From NCBI GenBank assembly GCA_019058315.1, contig JAHPZH010000001.1, positions 1,005,432 to 1,069,431 on the forward strand: a stretch of DNA of 64,000 nt, written 5' to 3'. This DNA is from Candidatus Helarchaeota archaeon (GTDB taxonomy: Archaea > Asgardarchaeota > Lokiarchaeia > Helarchaeales > RDOG01). Of this stretch, positions 1 through 15,700 are shown in pieces; position 1 is the first letter of the stretch, and every line of letters begins with the position of its first letter. The position numbers and the translations under genes are program-made. A model generated the notes under the pieces. It was not told the origin of the DNA. It did no database searches and saw only the letters and a list, made by a program, of their open reading frames with translations.

Positions 1-779
1 CGCTTGTATCTACATCATCTATTGTAGATCGATTGATTGAAAATCCAGCTACATCATAAGCGTCTGTCGAGTTAGTCCAGATAAGACGGGCATTTTCTGT
101 TCCAACTAGAGTAACAGTAAAAGTTAGATCGCCTAAATTCCAATTCGGTCCGAATATATCGTTAATTAATATTGAACCATATTCCCAGCGAGTCGAATTT
201 AGAGTCCCGTTAAATCCGATTATTGTATAATAATGAAGACCATCTACAGTTCCATTATCTAAATAATACATATCAGTTATTCCTTGTGCTAGGAGGTTTG
301 CTGCATTAGGTGTGAATCCTGGGGTGGTGCTGCGGTAAATATAGAAACTTATAGGACTCCATTCTGGCGAAATTGTCCAATTAATAAGGATGTTGCCATC
401 TGTATCTGGCTCAATATTGGTTTGATTGAGAGGTATAATTTTAATCAAAGTATTATCAATAATAAATGAAATTCTAAGTGTATCTAGAAGGTTAATTGAG
501 TCATTAGCGTAAATGGTAAGATTATTTTGACCATTAATCCAGTAAGGATCATCTAATGAGGCGTTTATGTCAAATAAATGATCCTTTAGCCCTATGTTGG
601 TAGCAACTGTAATATTAGGACCTCCATTAATATTATACCAAACTGAATCTAACTTCCAATTATCAGAGGCAGAGAAATGAAGTAAAGTTCCAGACCAATC
701 AAAGGAATTATTTGCGGGGCTTATCAGATTTAAAGTTGGGGGTAATGGTAATGCGCTATAAGTAATATTAACAAATCTT
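1..779 (-). other. Ig/Fn3-like modules following the repeat array (edge of window)
   Basis: After the last degenerate array unit the same frame continues with ALPLPPTLNLISP, an Ig-like stretch ending near ISFIIDNTLIKI, and then an Fn3-like segment (ILINWTISPEWSP, FYIYRSTTPGF, HYYTIIGFNG). A second Fn3-like domain (ARLIWTNSTDAYDVAGFSINR) is cut by the window edge. Fn3 modules therefore flank the array on both sides. No stop codon or membrane helix is reached. Confidence 0.7.
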
Positions 780-3700
780 ATTTGAGATGTACCATTTATA
801 TCTTTTTCATCGAAATATAAAATTGTAACATTTTCACCTATATTTACAAATAAATGATCATCAGGATCGGATGTAGCCAAGGATCCGAGGTCAAATTGAC
901 CAATAAATGTATCACTATTTGTACCATTTTCGTAGATAATAATATGAATTAGATCTGAAGGACTACTTGTAGCATTAATTGTTGCTGTTTCTTGAGCAGT
1001 CGGAATTTGGTTTAGATCTTTATCTATAATTGCAACAGTAACAGTAACCGGATCTCCAAAATATTCTGGGGATGGTAGATAGATAATGCCATTCGCAGGT
1101 AGTAAGAATTGTGCCTGTCTAAATACATCAACTGGATCTCCTGTAATTTCATTTGCATCCTCATATTTTACTATAATGATAACATTATCATCTACATTTA
1201 TCATTTGCTTTGCATCATCCTTATCTCCTAATGTGAAGTTGAAGTAACCTATAAACTCATCAGTATCTATTCCATTTTCTATTAATTCAATTTTAATTGT
1301 ATTCAGTGATTCATTTCCTTGAGTATAAACACTTACAGGACTGAAAATTGCTGCAATAACATCTTGAGCTAATGGATTTTGGTTTAAATCCTGGTCTCTT
1401 ACTGTAATCATAGCCGTTGTACCCAATCCTTCAAAAGTAAAACCACCAGTTGCATTTGTACTAAGAGTACCCGTATAAGTTTTAATCCAAGTAGAAGTTG
1501 CTACTTGCCAAATCGGATAGCCCTCTGTTGTGTGATTATCATAATAATATACACCAATCGTATCTCCATCTTCAACATGTAAAAACTTTCCATAAGTTGG
1601 TCCATCTGTAAATGAAAAAACAGTAAAGAATTCGGCATCAGTTGGGAAAAGTTCTGACAATATCAAAGTAATACCATTCGGATCACTTGTACTATTTACT
1701 TTTGCTGTCAATGTATCTGGAATAAATGTGACTGCTATGACAGTGAAATCCATATCTATATCATCAATTTGTATTTGGTTATTTTCAGATAAACCATAAT
1801 AAAAAGCTGGTAAGGAAGCTATTGTGGCTGAATGAGTTTGATCCCATGTAGCTGTATCCTTTGGTTGTGCAGGTGCGCCAGAAACGTCATGAGCATCATA
1901 ATAAAGAACACTAATTTCATCTTCATCCGTTACGTTAATAATATCATTAAAATCATCACTGCCTCCCATAGTAAAAGTGAATGTTCCTGTAAATTCCCCT
2001 GTATTAATATTTGTCTCATTTAATGTAACTGTTATTCCTATTAAATCAGTAGAGCTATTCACAGTCACATCTGCCGTATCATTTACACCAGAGTCTACAT
2101 TCAAATCTTGATCAATTACTGTAATCTTTGCAACTGCTAAAGTGCCGTAATAAGTGCTAGAATTTAAAACTACTGTTCCTGTTTCAGTTTCTAGCCATGT
2201 CGCATTAGCTATAAGTTCAACGGGTATACCTTCTTCATTTCTAGCTTCAGAATATGTAACATTTATGGTATTTTGATTTGCAATTTTAATAATATTGCTA
2301 GGATCGTCACTGGCAGTTAAGCTTACAGTAAAAATTCCAGTAAAATTAGCTGATGTACCTGTTGTTTCAGACAATGTTACAGATATTCCAACAAGATCGC
2401 TATCACTTGTAACAGACACACTAACGGTATCTATTCCTCCAGTAATGTTTAAGTCCTCATCAAAAACCTTGACGAATATCACTGCATCTACTCCATAATA
2501 AACTGATGAATTAAGTTGAATAGAACCACTAAAGGTTTGAATCCAAGTAGCAGTATCAGTGGGGCTTGCAGAAGCTCCAGTCACTGTATATTGATCATCA
2601 TATCTTACAGTGACGGAATCACCACTTATAGCATGTATTATTTCCAAACCATCATTACTACCTGTTGTGTTAAACGTGAATAGTCCGATAAAGACGCCAG
2701 TGCTAGGTCCTGTTTCTGTACATGTTACATTTATACCTGCTGGATCACTTGTACTGGTTACATTTATTTCAACTATATCAGCTCCTCCAGTAACATCCAG
2801 ATCAGAATCACTAACCGTTATGTTTCCTACTGCAGCTGTTCCATAATAAATAACTTTATCTAAAGCAATACTACCGGTGTCTGTAGCAATCCAAATAGCT
2901 GTGTCATTTGGTCTTGCTGCGGGACCTATGGCAGTGTGAGAATCATTATACAAAGCCATAACTGTGTCACTATCTACGGCCCAAATAATATCAGAAGCGT
3001 CATCACTTGGAGATGATGTCTTAAAGGTAAAGGTTCCAGTAAAGATTCCAGTATTATTTCCCGTTTCATAAAGTCGAATTAAAATACCCGATGGATCTGA
3101 GCTACTATTTATATTGACCCTAAACCATTCGATATTTCCGGAATCAAGATTCATATCGTTATCATTCACTGTAACTGTAGCTTCAGCTCCTGTTCCATAA
3201 TAATATTCCTCATCCATCAAGATTGTTCCCGTAAAAGTCTCATCCCAAGTTGCGGTATCTGTAGGGTTCGCAGCAGGTCCAGAAGCTGTGTGTTCATCAT
3301 AATATTTAGCAGTAATTGTTTCTAAGTTAGATACTTGAAGTATATTACTTGCATTATCACTTATAGTAGTACTAAAAGTCACATTTCCAATGAATGTACC
3401 GGTATTAGGTCCAGTTTCAATTAAATCAACCATAATTCCAGCGGGAGTAGATGGACTTGTCACATTAACATAAATTACTTCGGTAGTTATTGAACTTCTA
3501 TTATGATCAAGATCATAAACAGTTATTTCCATAATTGCTCCTGTACCATAATATATAATATCATCTAAATTAATACTTCCTGTATATGTCTTTATCCAGT
3601 ATGCAGTATCAAAGTGATAATCAAGTATACCGGTTTCATTTCGTGTATCTGTACAATTTACTTGTATAATAGTGCCATTTCGAGCATAAATAATTCTACT

Positions 3701-6700
3701 TCCAGGAATGCTACCAGTTTGACTAAAGAAGAATGTATTAGTAAATATTCCAGTATTAATACCCGTTTCAGTTAATGTTAGTGAAAATCCTACTAAATCT
3801 AAAGTTGAACTTAAATATATTTGAGTAGTTTCAATTAATCCTGGGAAATTATTAAGATCTCGGTCGTCTAAACTTACTGTGGCTACAGTAGCTGTTCCAT
3901 AATAATATTGTGCATCCAAAGTCAAATTACCTGTAAATGTTTCAATCCATTGGCTAGTTGTCATTAAAATATTAGTTAAACCACTTCCATTAGATAGGTC
4001 TGTATATAGAACGTTAATTATGTCTCCATCGAGTGCTTGAATTGTATATCCGTCTAGACTAGATGTTTGGCTAAAGTTAAATGTTCCAATAAAGGTAGCA
4101 GTATTGATTCCAGTTTCAATTAATGTGACATTTATCCCAATTTGATTTGTAGAACTATTTACTGTCACATTAACAGTATCAAAATCACCAGGATTTATAT
4201 TTAAATCCTCATCTGTTACAGTAATATTTGCTATAGCTCCAGAACCATAATATGTGAGTGAATCTATTTGTAATGTTCCTGTATCAGTAATATGCCAGAT
4301 TGAGCTATTCTTTCGTGTCATTGCTGTTCCTGATATGTTTCTAGCATCTTGATATATACAATTAACAGAATCTAAGTCAGAAACTCTAAGCAATCTTAAG
4401 GCAGAACTACTTGTAGTTAATGAAAAGGTGAAGTTTCCTTTGAATTCATTAGAATCTACTCCAGTCTCAGTAAGAGTTAGTGTAATTCCCGTAGGGTTGG
4501 TTGTACTGTTTACATTAATAATTTTAGATTCTATTATAGTTGAATTTTGATTCAAATCATCGTCAATTAAAGTAACAATTGCAGTTGTAAGTCCGTAATA
4601 ATCGGTACTATCAAATGTTATATTACCAGTATGGGTCTCAATCCAAGTAAATGTATAATTGCTCCATTCATATATATCACTTATATTAAGATCCCAATAC
4701 CAAATCCATACAGAGTCACTACCTTGGACATATATACGATCTAATACATTGTCGCTAGGAGCAGTTGTTTTAAAGGTAAAGCTGCCAGTAAATATTCCCG
4801 TGTTGATATCGGTTTCCGTTAGATCGACATTAATCGTACCCGGATCGGAATCACTACTCACATTAACTTCTATTAAATCAATTGCATATGCATCAATGTC
4901 TTCATCTCTGTCTATAAGAGTGATATCTACAAATGCAGCTGTTCCATAGTAAGTATCTGTTACAAATGAATACTCAGTAGTCACATGTTCAGTCCATAAT
5001 GCTGTATCAATAGATTGTGCAGGATTACCTCCAGCATCATTTTCATCATCATAAGTTACAGTAATTATACTGCCATTATCCACTTGAATTTGGTCTAATG
5101 CATCGTTACTCACCGTCATATTATAACCAAGACTACCAACGAATATACCAGTACTATTACCTGTTTCAGTTAAGGTTACGAGAATTCCTGTTGCATCAAC
5201 ACTGCTTGTAACTTTTATATCGAAAGTATCAATTGCACCTACATCCCTATTCTCATCTTCGTCTGTTAATGTTATGGTTGCATAGTGATTAATTGTTTGA
5301 TACCATGTGTCATCAAATACTGCAACTCCAGTTACGTATTCATTCCATGTTACAGTATCTGTGACGTTTTTAGGCTTTCCTGTAATATCCCATCTATCTA
5401 AGTAGCGAGAAGATACAAATGTATTGTCTTGAACGTGAATGGTATTATTTGATTCCCAACTGCCTAATTTACTGAAATTAAGTTGGGTTGTAAATATGCC
5501 TGAACTTATAGCCGTTTCAGTTAGAGTTATATTAATTCCTGTAGAATCGAGAGTGCTAGTTACGATTACCCAAACTTGATCATAACCGATTTTATTTTCA
5601 TTTGCATCAGAATCAGTTATAGTTATTATTGCGGATTCACCAGTACCATATCCTTCACTATCAAATCCAATCGTTCCGGTTACGGTAACAGTCATATTAG
5701 CATAAGCATAAACATCTGCAGGTGCTCCACTATTTGTATGAACATCATAATAATAAGCAGTAATTATATCACCGTCAGACACGTGAAGTGTGCGGGGAGT
5801 CGTTGCATTCGAACTTGATGCACTCGTGGGCTTAAATACACCAACAAAGATGCCGGTATTAACCCCTGTTTCAGTACATGGAACAATAATCCCTCCGGGA
5901 CTATCACTAGTGGATGTTACGAAAATATTGACAACTTGTATAGTTCCAGAACCTGTATTTAAATCATTATCTGTTACAGTAATTTCTGCAATCTGACCTG
6001 TTCTATATGAAGATGAATTTAATCCAATTGATCCTGTAATTGTTGCAATCCAATAAGCAAAATCTTTTACTCTTGCAGATGCACCAGTTATAGTATATGT
6101 GTCATTATAGATTGCTCTTACTATATCATCATCTTGAGCCCAAATTAAATCTAAAACATCATTACTGCTAGTTGTATTAAATTTGAATGTTCCTTGAAAT
6201 ATACTCGAGTCAGGGAGAGTTTCGGCTAATTGTACCGTTATACCAGTAGGATCACTGGAACTATTAACATTTACAGTAACATAATTTATTGCAGAAGGAT
6301 TCGTGTTTAAATCAATATCTATGACCTCTATTGTAGCCTCGGCATCGGTACCATAGTAATTTAATTCATCTAATGTTATAGTACCAGTATGAGTTTCTCT
6401 CCAATAAGCAGTATCGAGAGAAGTTCCTGGGTTTCCTGTAATTGTATGCGTATCATTATAACGAACTGTAATTAAATCATCATCAAGGGCCAAAATGATA
6501 TCCGCAGGATCATTGCTAGCTGCTGTGGAGAATTCAAAATCACCTTGGAAATTATTGCTATTGATCCCAGTTTCAGTTAATAAAACATTAATTCCTATCA
6601 GATCACTTGCACTCCACACATCAATAGAAACTGTCTGAGGAGTTAATGGATTCGTATTTAAATCAGAATCAGTTACAATTACTGTTGCTATTGCTGCAGT

Positions 6701-9700
6701 TCCGTAATAATTCTCAGCATTTAATGCAATACTTCCAGTTTCTGTTTCAATCCATAAAGCAGATTTCTTTGGTCTCGCTGAAGCTCCAGTAACTGTATGA
6801 GTATCATTATAAATTGCCCTTACAGTATCTCCATCTAGAGCCCAAATTAAATCACTTGGATCATCACTTCCCGAGATACTAAACTTGAATGTCCCGGTAA
6901 ATATACCAGTGTTGATATTTGTTTCTGTTAGTTGTACGTTTATTCCAGAATTATCACTGGTACTATTAACATTCACAGTAACATAATTTATTGCTGAAGG
7001 ATTTGTGTTTAAATCAGCATCATTTACTATAACTTGTGCAACTGCAGCGGTTCCATAATAAGTTGTAGAATTTAGATTAATACTTCCTGTAGTAGTTTGC
7101 TCCCAAATCGCACTATCAGATGGTATTGCAGAAGCACCAGTAACAGTATGTGTATCATAATAAATTGATTTAACAGTATTTCCATCAAGTGCCTGAATCT
7201 TATCGTTAATATCATCACTTGGACCTGTAGTAAATTGGAAAGTACCTCTAAATATTGAAGAATTTTGAGGAATAGCTCCTGTTTCAGTTAATATAACATT
7301 TATTCCTATGGAATCAGATGTGCTATTTACTTTTACATTTACTGTTTCGGTTATGGTTGGGTTAGTGTTCAAATCGGCATCAGTAACAGTAATAGTAGCT
7401 ATGGCTGCTGTTCCATAATAGGTTGTCTTATCTAATGTTATATCACCAGTACTTGTTTTTATCCATATAGCAGTATCCGTCTTGTTAGAGGCTGGTCCAC
7501 TTGCGGTATGTGCGTCAAGGTATCTTGCTGTAATTGTATCACCATCAGAAACCCAAATTTCATCATCAATATCACTACTAGAGGAAGTGTCAACATAGAA
7601 ATATCCTTGAAATATACTTGTATTTACGCCAGTCTCATATAATCGGACAGTAATTCCTGGAGAAGGATCCGATGTACTAGTGACTTTAATATCAACTGTT
7701 TGATTTGTTGCTGGATTTGTATTCAAATCAATATCTGTAACAATTATTAGTCCAGTAGCACCTGTTCCATAATAAGTTGTTTGTTCAATATTTATAGTGC
7801 CACTATAAGTCTTTTCCCAAACTGCACTGTCACTTGGTCTTGCAGAGGTTCCAGTAATTGTATATGTGTCGTTATATATTACCATTATATTATGTCCATC
7901 AAGAACTTTAATTATATCATTGATATCATCACTTGCACCAGTAGTAAATGTGAAGGAACCTGTGAAAATACTGGTATCAGGACCAGTCTCCTCCAAATTA
8001 ACAGTGATGCCAATAGGATCATCCGTACTATTCAGATTCACGTCAACGTCATTTATTACTAGTGGATTAGTATTTAAATCTTCATCTTCTACCGTTATTA
8101 GCGCACTTGCGGCAGTCCCGTAATAGGTTGCTTTATCCAAGGTAATAGTTCCTGTGTCGGTTTCTATCCAAATAGCAGTATCCGACTTGTTTGTGGTTAT
8201 ACCAATTGCGGTATGGGCATCTAGATATATTGCTTTCATAGTATTTCCATCAGCAACTTGAATTTTATCATTAATATCACTGCTAACTATCGTATCAACA
8301 TAAAAATATCCAGTAAATGTGCTTGCATTTAAACTCGTCTCATATAATCGAACAGTTATGCCAGCATTATCACTAGTACTATTAACCTTAATATCTACAT
8401 AATTCGTACTGTAAGGATCTGTATTCAAATCAGCATCTGTAACCGTTACTAGTGCTGAAACACCAGTTCCATAATAAATAGATTCTTGAATATTTATTGT
8501 TCCACTGAATGTTTCATCCCAAGTTGCATCAGTAGTCTGTACAACAGATACTCCCGTTACATCATGTGCATCTGCATATCTAGCAGTAATAATGCTACCA
8601 TCCAATGCATATATAATATCATTGAAATCATCACTTGCGGATTGACTAAATTCTAAAGTACCGATAAATTGACTTGTATTTACATCTGTTTCAACTAATT
8701 GAACCGAAATACCACCAGGAGGCCATGGATCATCAGTGCTCCAAACTCTTACATTAACTGTATCATTATCATACTGATCAATGTTTAAATCAGAATCTAC
8801 TACTGTAATAACCGCGACGGCTGCAGTGCCGAAATAAGTTGAGGCATCGAAATTAATTGATCCTGTAGCTGTTTGGTCCCATATTATATTTTTTACTATT
8901 GTTGCATTTTCTCCAGTGCTGGTATGGATGTCTTCATATATTAAAGTGACATTATCTAAATCAGCAACCTTAATTTTTCTATTAGCAGAATCACTAGCTC
9001 CAGTTGTGAATGTAAAACTTCTTCTAAATTTTTGACTATTATTTGATAGTTCTATTAATTCAATTTGAAAACCTATAGGATCTGAATCACTTGATATATT
9101 TATCCAATAAGATTCTATTAATGAGGGATTTGTGTTTAGATCTGCATCTGTTAATGTAATCCATGCCACAGCTAAACCACCATAGTACATAATTTCATCT
9201 TCTTCATTAGTTTCATGATCATCAATAACCATAGTAGCAGTATAAGTCTTTATCCATTCACCGAGAGCAGTTCTTGTTTGAGGAAGCCCATTAATATCAT
9301 ATTGTTCAGTATATATTGCTGAGATTACATCTCCACCAGTAACTTTAATTAAGTCCAAAGGATCATTACTTGTTCCAGTTGTAAAGTTAAATATTCCTTC
9401 AAATGCTGATGAATTTGTTCCAGTCTCTGTCAAAACAACTTGTATACCGACAGGATCTGCCGTACTTGTGACATTTATAGTCACTGTTTCAGTTACGCTT
9501 GGGTTAGTGTTCAAATCAGGATCGGTAACACGGACTTGAGCATATGAATCAGTTCCATAAAATTCGTCTGGACCAATATAAGTTATAGTCCCAGTCCAAG
9601 TTTTTACCCAACTTGAAGAATTTGATACATAATCAGAAAGTCCAGTTACACTCATTTCATCATTATAATAAACATAAACATTATTTCCATCTTCAATATG

Positions 9701-12700
9701 AATTCTTACTGTGACATTACTACTTGCAGTTGATATAAAAGTAAAAGTACCTTGAAATATACCTGAACTACTAGTAGTTTCAGTTAAATTAACATTTATG
9801 AAATCTCCAGAAGAGGTACTATTTACTGTAACCATAAACCACTGTACAGTTGCATCATCTGTATTAACATCTGAATCATAAACAGTAATAGTTGCAGTTG
9901 AATGTCCAAAGTATTCATCAGCATCTAAAATGACTATTCCTGTGACTGTTGCATTCCAAGTAGCTGTATCTGTGTCCGAATCTGGAAAACCAGTTTCATT
10001 CAACGCATCAGTATATGTTGCATAAATCATATCTCCATCTTGAGCCCAAATTATATCATTATCATCGTCACTAGAAGTTAAATTAAATGTGAAGGTACCA
10101 TTAAATATTCCTGTATTGGGACCTGTCTCAGTTAATTGAACTGTAATACTCGAAGGATCTGAATCACTACTTACAATTACATTTACTGTTTGAGATGTTC
10201 CAGGATTTGTATTTAAATCATTATCATTTACTGTGATTACAGCCTCTGCAAGAGTGCCATTATATTGATCATAATCTAAATCAATAGTTCCCGTAATAGT
10301 AGCAATCCATGTTGCCGTATCATTCGGATTATTTGGTACACCATTGGCATTAAATGCGTCAGCATATATTGCTGTAACAACTTCTTGAGGTGCAGCTATT
10401 CCGATTAAATCTGAGCTATCATTACTGAAACCTAGGTTAAATCCAAAAGATCCTGTAAATATTGAAGAGCTTATACTATTTTCAGTAATAATAACTGAGA
10501 TTGGAGTGCCAGTGGAACTTTGAACAGTTATTGAGGACTGTTCAATCGTAGTATTATCTGTATTTAAATCAGCATCTGTAACTGTAACTGTAGCAATATC
10601 TCCAGTTCCAAAATATTGAATTTCATCTAAAGTAATAGTTCCTGTATAATATTTCGTCCAAGTTGCATTTTTAAATGGATGTTTATTAGCTCCAGTTGCA
10701 TCAAGAGTATCGTTATATTCAACTATAACCCATTGAGGTGAGGCATCATCAGTCATACCAATTTGTCTAGATGCATTATTACTACTAGTACCGAATACGA
10801 ACCATCCAGTAAATATACCAGTATCAACTCCTGTTTCGGTTACGGTTAAATTGACCCAGCCTGGTGCATCTTTACTTGTGATGTTTACCCAAGCTATATC
10901 TATAGATACATCAAATAGATTTAAATCGCTGTCCGTAACTGTAACATACACAGTATATACATATCCCGTATAACTTGTTTTATCTATTTGAATTATTCCA
11001 GTAGTAGATTTACGCCATATAGCTGTATCAATTGGATTTGCTGGATTTCCATCATCGGCATGCTCATCATTATATTGAACTGTAATAGTTCCTTCATCAA
11101 CAACACGAATAATATCAAGAGTGTCATTACTTGTGCCAACATCAGTAAATGTAAAAGTACCTCTAAATTCTCCTGGAGTAGCAACTTCTTCAGTACATTC
11201 TACGGTAATACCAGTAGGATCTGTAGTACTTACTACCGAAATATTAACAGCATCTTGTCCTGGAGTAACATCTAAATCCGAATCAATTACTGTAATTATT
11301 GCAGTCTCACCAGTTCCATAACGATCTTTATTCAGAACTATAGTTCCAGTATAAGTGGCATACCAAATAGCCGTATCAGTTGTACTAACTTGAGCTCCTG
11401 TAATGTCGTGGATATCAATATAAGTAACCGTTACATTATCCCCATCGGAAACATAAATCTCATCAGCAGTATCATTACTTTGAATCTTGCTAAAACTGAA
11501 ATATCCCTGGAAGAGTCCACTATTAAATGCAGTTTCAGTAAGAGTCACCGAAATACCAGTGGCATCACTATCGCTTGTAACATAAATCACTACTGTTTCT
11601 TTCACGCTTGGATTTTGATTCAAATCAGCATCATTAACAGTTACTATAGGACTTTCACCAGTAATATAAGAAACTGCATCAAGATAAATAGATCCAGTAA
11701 CTGTTTCAATCCAAGTTGCGGTATCTGTAGGACTGGCAGAAGCTCCAGAAACATCATGAGCGTCATAATATGTAACTGTTACAATATCATCATCAGTAAC
11801 ATGAATCCAATCATCTATATCACTACTACTCGATGTATTAAAAGTAAAAGTACCTGTGAATATACCAGTTTTAACACCAGTCTCACTAAGTGTGACATTA
11901 ATACCCGTTCCATCAGTATCACTTGTTATAGTTACATTAACAGTATCAATAACAGTGGAATTTTCATTCAAATCTGAATCTGTAACTGTTATTGAAGCAG
12001 CCCCAGTTCCATAGTAAGTGATTTTATCCAATAATACAGAACCGGTAACTGTAGCTATAAAGATTGCAGAATCCGTTACCGTTGCTGGAGAACCAGTTGC
12101 TGTATAAGCATCATTATAGCTTACGGTAACTATTGAACCGTTTACGACTTTAATTTTATGTGCAGCTTGACTACTAGATCCGAATGTAAAGCCGAAGAAA
12201 CCTGTAAAATTACCAGTAGTGGCTCCAGTCTCTGTTAATTCCACGGTTATAGATCCAGCGGCAGGAGCTGTGCTTGATACGGTAATAATAACGGTATCTG
12301 GAGAACCGGATGTATCTAAATCTTCATCAATAACAAATACATTTGGGGATTCTCCCGTAATATATTCCGTTGCATCAAGTTCAATAGTACCTGTATGAGT
12401 CTCAATCCAAGTTGCAGTATCTGTAGGACTGGCAGCAGCACCAGTTACAGTATATTGATCATCATATCTTGCATAAATAGTATCTCCATCAAGAGCCAAT
12501 ATTATGTCCGATCCATCATTGCTAGCAGTCATATTAAATGTGAAGTTACCAGTAAAGATACCAGTATTTACCCCTGTTTCTTGACAGGTTACGTTAATAC
12601 CTCCAGTATCACTGTCACTGGTAACATTGATATTTACAAATTCAATAGCACTAGGGTTAGTGTTCAAGTCTGAATCAGTTACCGTGATTATTGACATGGC

Positions 12701-15700
12701 TCCTGTTCCGTAATAAACAGTATCATCTAAAATTATTGTACCTGTCACAGTAGCAGTCCAAATTGCTGTATCGGTTCTATATGATGAAGCTCCTGAAGCT
12801 ATATGAACATCAAAATATCTTATAGTAACTGTATTACCATCTTGAGCCCAGATTTTATCATTTGTATCATCGCTTGGAGATGTGGTCTTGAAACCAAAAG
12901 TTCCAATGAAAATACCTGTCTGTCCTCCTGTTTCATCTAATGTTACATTAATTCCTGAAGAATCACTTGTACTTATTACATTGACATCTATATGATCTAT
13001 AGCTGGAGAAGTATCCAGATCTGGGTCAGTTACATTTATAGTTGCTAAAGCTCCAGTTCCGAAATATTCACTGGCATCGAGATTAACTATACCTGTGTGA
13101 GTTTCTATCCAAACTGCATCATCAGTCTGGCTTGCAGGGGCTCCAGTTAAGGTGTGTTCATCATCATATGTTGCAGTAACTGTATCACCATCTGCGATAG
13201 TAACTCCACCTCCTTGAAATTGGAATGAATCGGTAAATATTCCAGATGTACCAGTAGTTTCTGTTAATATAATAATGATTCCTGTGGGATCACTAGTACT
13301 AGAAATATTTACATTTACTGTATCAGCTCCCCCAGTAATGTTTAGATCGGAATCAATAACAGTTATATCTCCTATTGCTCCAGTTCCATAATAATATTCT
13401 TCATCCCAAGTAATACTACCGGTTACGGTAGCAATCCATGTGGCAGTATCAGTTGTATAACCTGACTTACCAGTAACTCTTCGTGTATCATTATATCGAA
13501 CAGTAATTGTATCTCCATCATTAATAGTAATTGAACCTAGTATTAGAAAATTAAGCTGAAATATACCAGTTGAAGGTCCAGTTTCGGTTAATTCTAATAA
13601 TGTACCAGTAAGATCGCTTGTACTTCTATATGTAATATTAACACTATCTGCTGAACCCGTTGTATCTAAATCCCAATCATTAACAATGACAGTTGCAGTT
13701 GCTGCAGTACCATAGTATGTTTCTTGATTAAGTGCAATTGTTCCTGTATAAGTCTGAATCCATGTTGCAGTATTAGTAATATTGGAGGAAACTCCTGTTG
13801 CTATATGTTCATCCTCATAACGTACAGTAACTGTATCGTCATCAATGGCCCAAATAATATCAGCAGGGTCATTACTAGCTGTTGTTGAAAATTCAAAGGT
13901 ACCATTAAATATTCCCGTATTGGGACCTGTTTCAGTTAATTGAACAACAATTCCCGAACTATCACTATCACTTGTAACGTAAACGTCAACAGTATCAGCA
14001 CTTCCAGTGACATCAAGATCAGAATCAGTTACGGTAATTTTAGCAACTGCAGCAGTACCATAATAATAACTTGCATTTAATACTACAATTCCTGTATGTG
14101 TAGCTATCCAAGTTGCTGAAGTTTTAGGTCTTGCTGAAGCTCCAGTAACAGTATACGTATCATTATAAATTGCTCTTACCGTATCTCCATCTTGGGCTTC
14201 AATTATATCATTAGGATCATCACTACTAACAGTGCTAAATTTAAATGTTTTTTGAAATATTCCAGTATCTGCTCCAGTTTCTGTTAATCTTACAATAATT
14301 CCTGGAGAATCTGATGAACTATTAACATTAATATCTACATAATTTACGATTGAAGGGTTAGTATTAAGGTCATTATCAGTAACTGTTATTAACGCTTGAG
14401 CTGCGGTACCGTAATAATTTGCTGCATCTAAAATAATTGTACCAGTTACTGTTGCAATCCAAGTAGCTGTATCAGTAGCATTACCAGATAAGCCTGAACT
14501 TTTGTGCTCATCATCATATCTCGCAGTTACTATATCATCATCTATAGCCCAAATCTCATCATCAATATCACTACTACTAGAAGTATCAAAATAAAATTGC
14601 CCTTGAAATACTCCAGTTAAAGATCCAGTTTCGGTTAATTCAACAGTAATACCATAACCATCACTTTCACTCGTAATATTCACATCAACTGAATCAATTC
14701 CAGTTGTAATATCAAGATCTTTGTCATTAACGGTGACATTTGCAATTGCATCGGTCCCATAATAATTTAATTGATTTAAGGTAATAGTTCCGGTTACAGT
14801 AGCTATCCAAATTGCAGAATCTTTTGGGGTTGCAGGAGCACCACCCGCTGTGTGTTCATCATTATATCTTGCCATAGTTGTATCTCCATCTTGGGCATGA
14901 ATAATATCGAGCACATCACTACTTGATGTTTGTGAAAATCTGAAAGTTCCAGTAAATGTAGAAGAATTTACTCCATTTTCTTGTAATGTTACAGTTATTC
15001 CCGGAATATCGATGCTACTATTAACATAAATATTTATAGACTCTTGTGTAAGTGCATCTTGATTCAAATCTGCATCAATTACAGTGACTGTTGCTTCTGC
15101 AGCTGTTCCGAAATATTCTGTGGCATCTAAACTAATTGATCCTGTTGCGGTTTCCACCCATTTAGCTTTATAAGTATGGTTCGCAGCAGGTCCTGTGACT
15201 ATATGTTCATCAAAATAAATTACAGTTACATTATCGTTATCTATTGCTTTAATAATATTACTAGGATCGTTACTTGCACTCTTACTAAAAGTGAAGGTTC
15301 CCCGAAATATCCCAGTTGTAGACCCGGTTTCGGTTAATTGGACGCTAATACCAGTTGAGTCACTCGTACTATTTACATCTACATCTACTGTGTCAGGACT
15401 TCCTGTTGTATCTAAATCAGCATCGGTAACAGTTATTCTAGCAACCACAGCAGTTCCATAGTAAGTAGTTGCATTTAACACAACTGATCCTGTGACAGTA
15501 GCCGTCCAAATTGCTGAATCAGTATCATAATTAGGAGATCCGGTTACATCTCTCGAATCATTATATCTTACTTGAATGGTATCACCATCTGTTGCCCAAA
15601 TAGTATCGGTTCCGCTTGCACTAGTACTAAATGAAATATATTTTGTGAAAATTCCTGTTGAGGGACCAGTTTCTGTTAAAGTAACAATAATTCCACTAGA

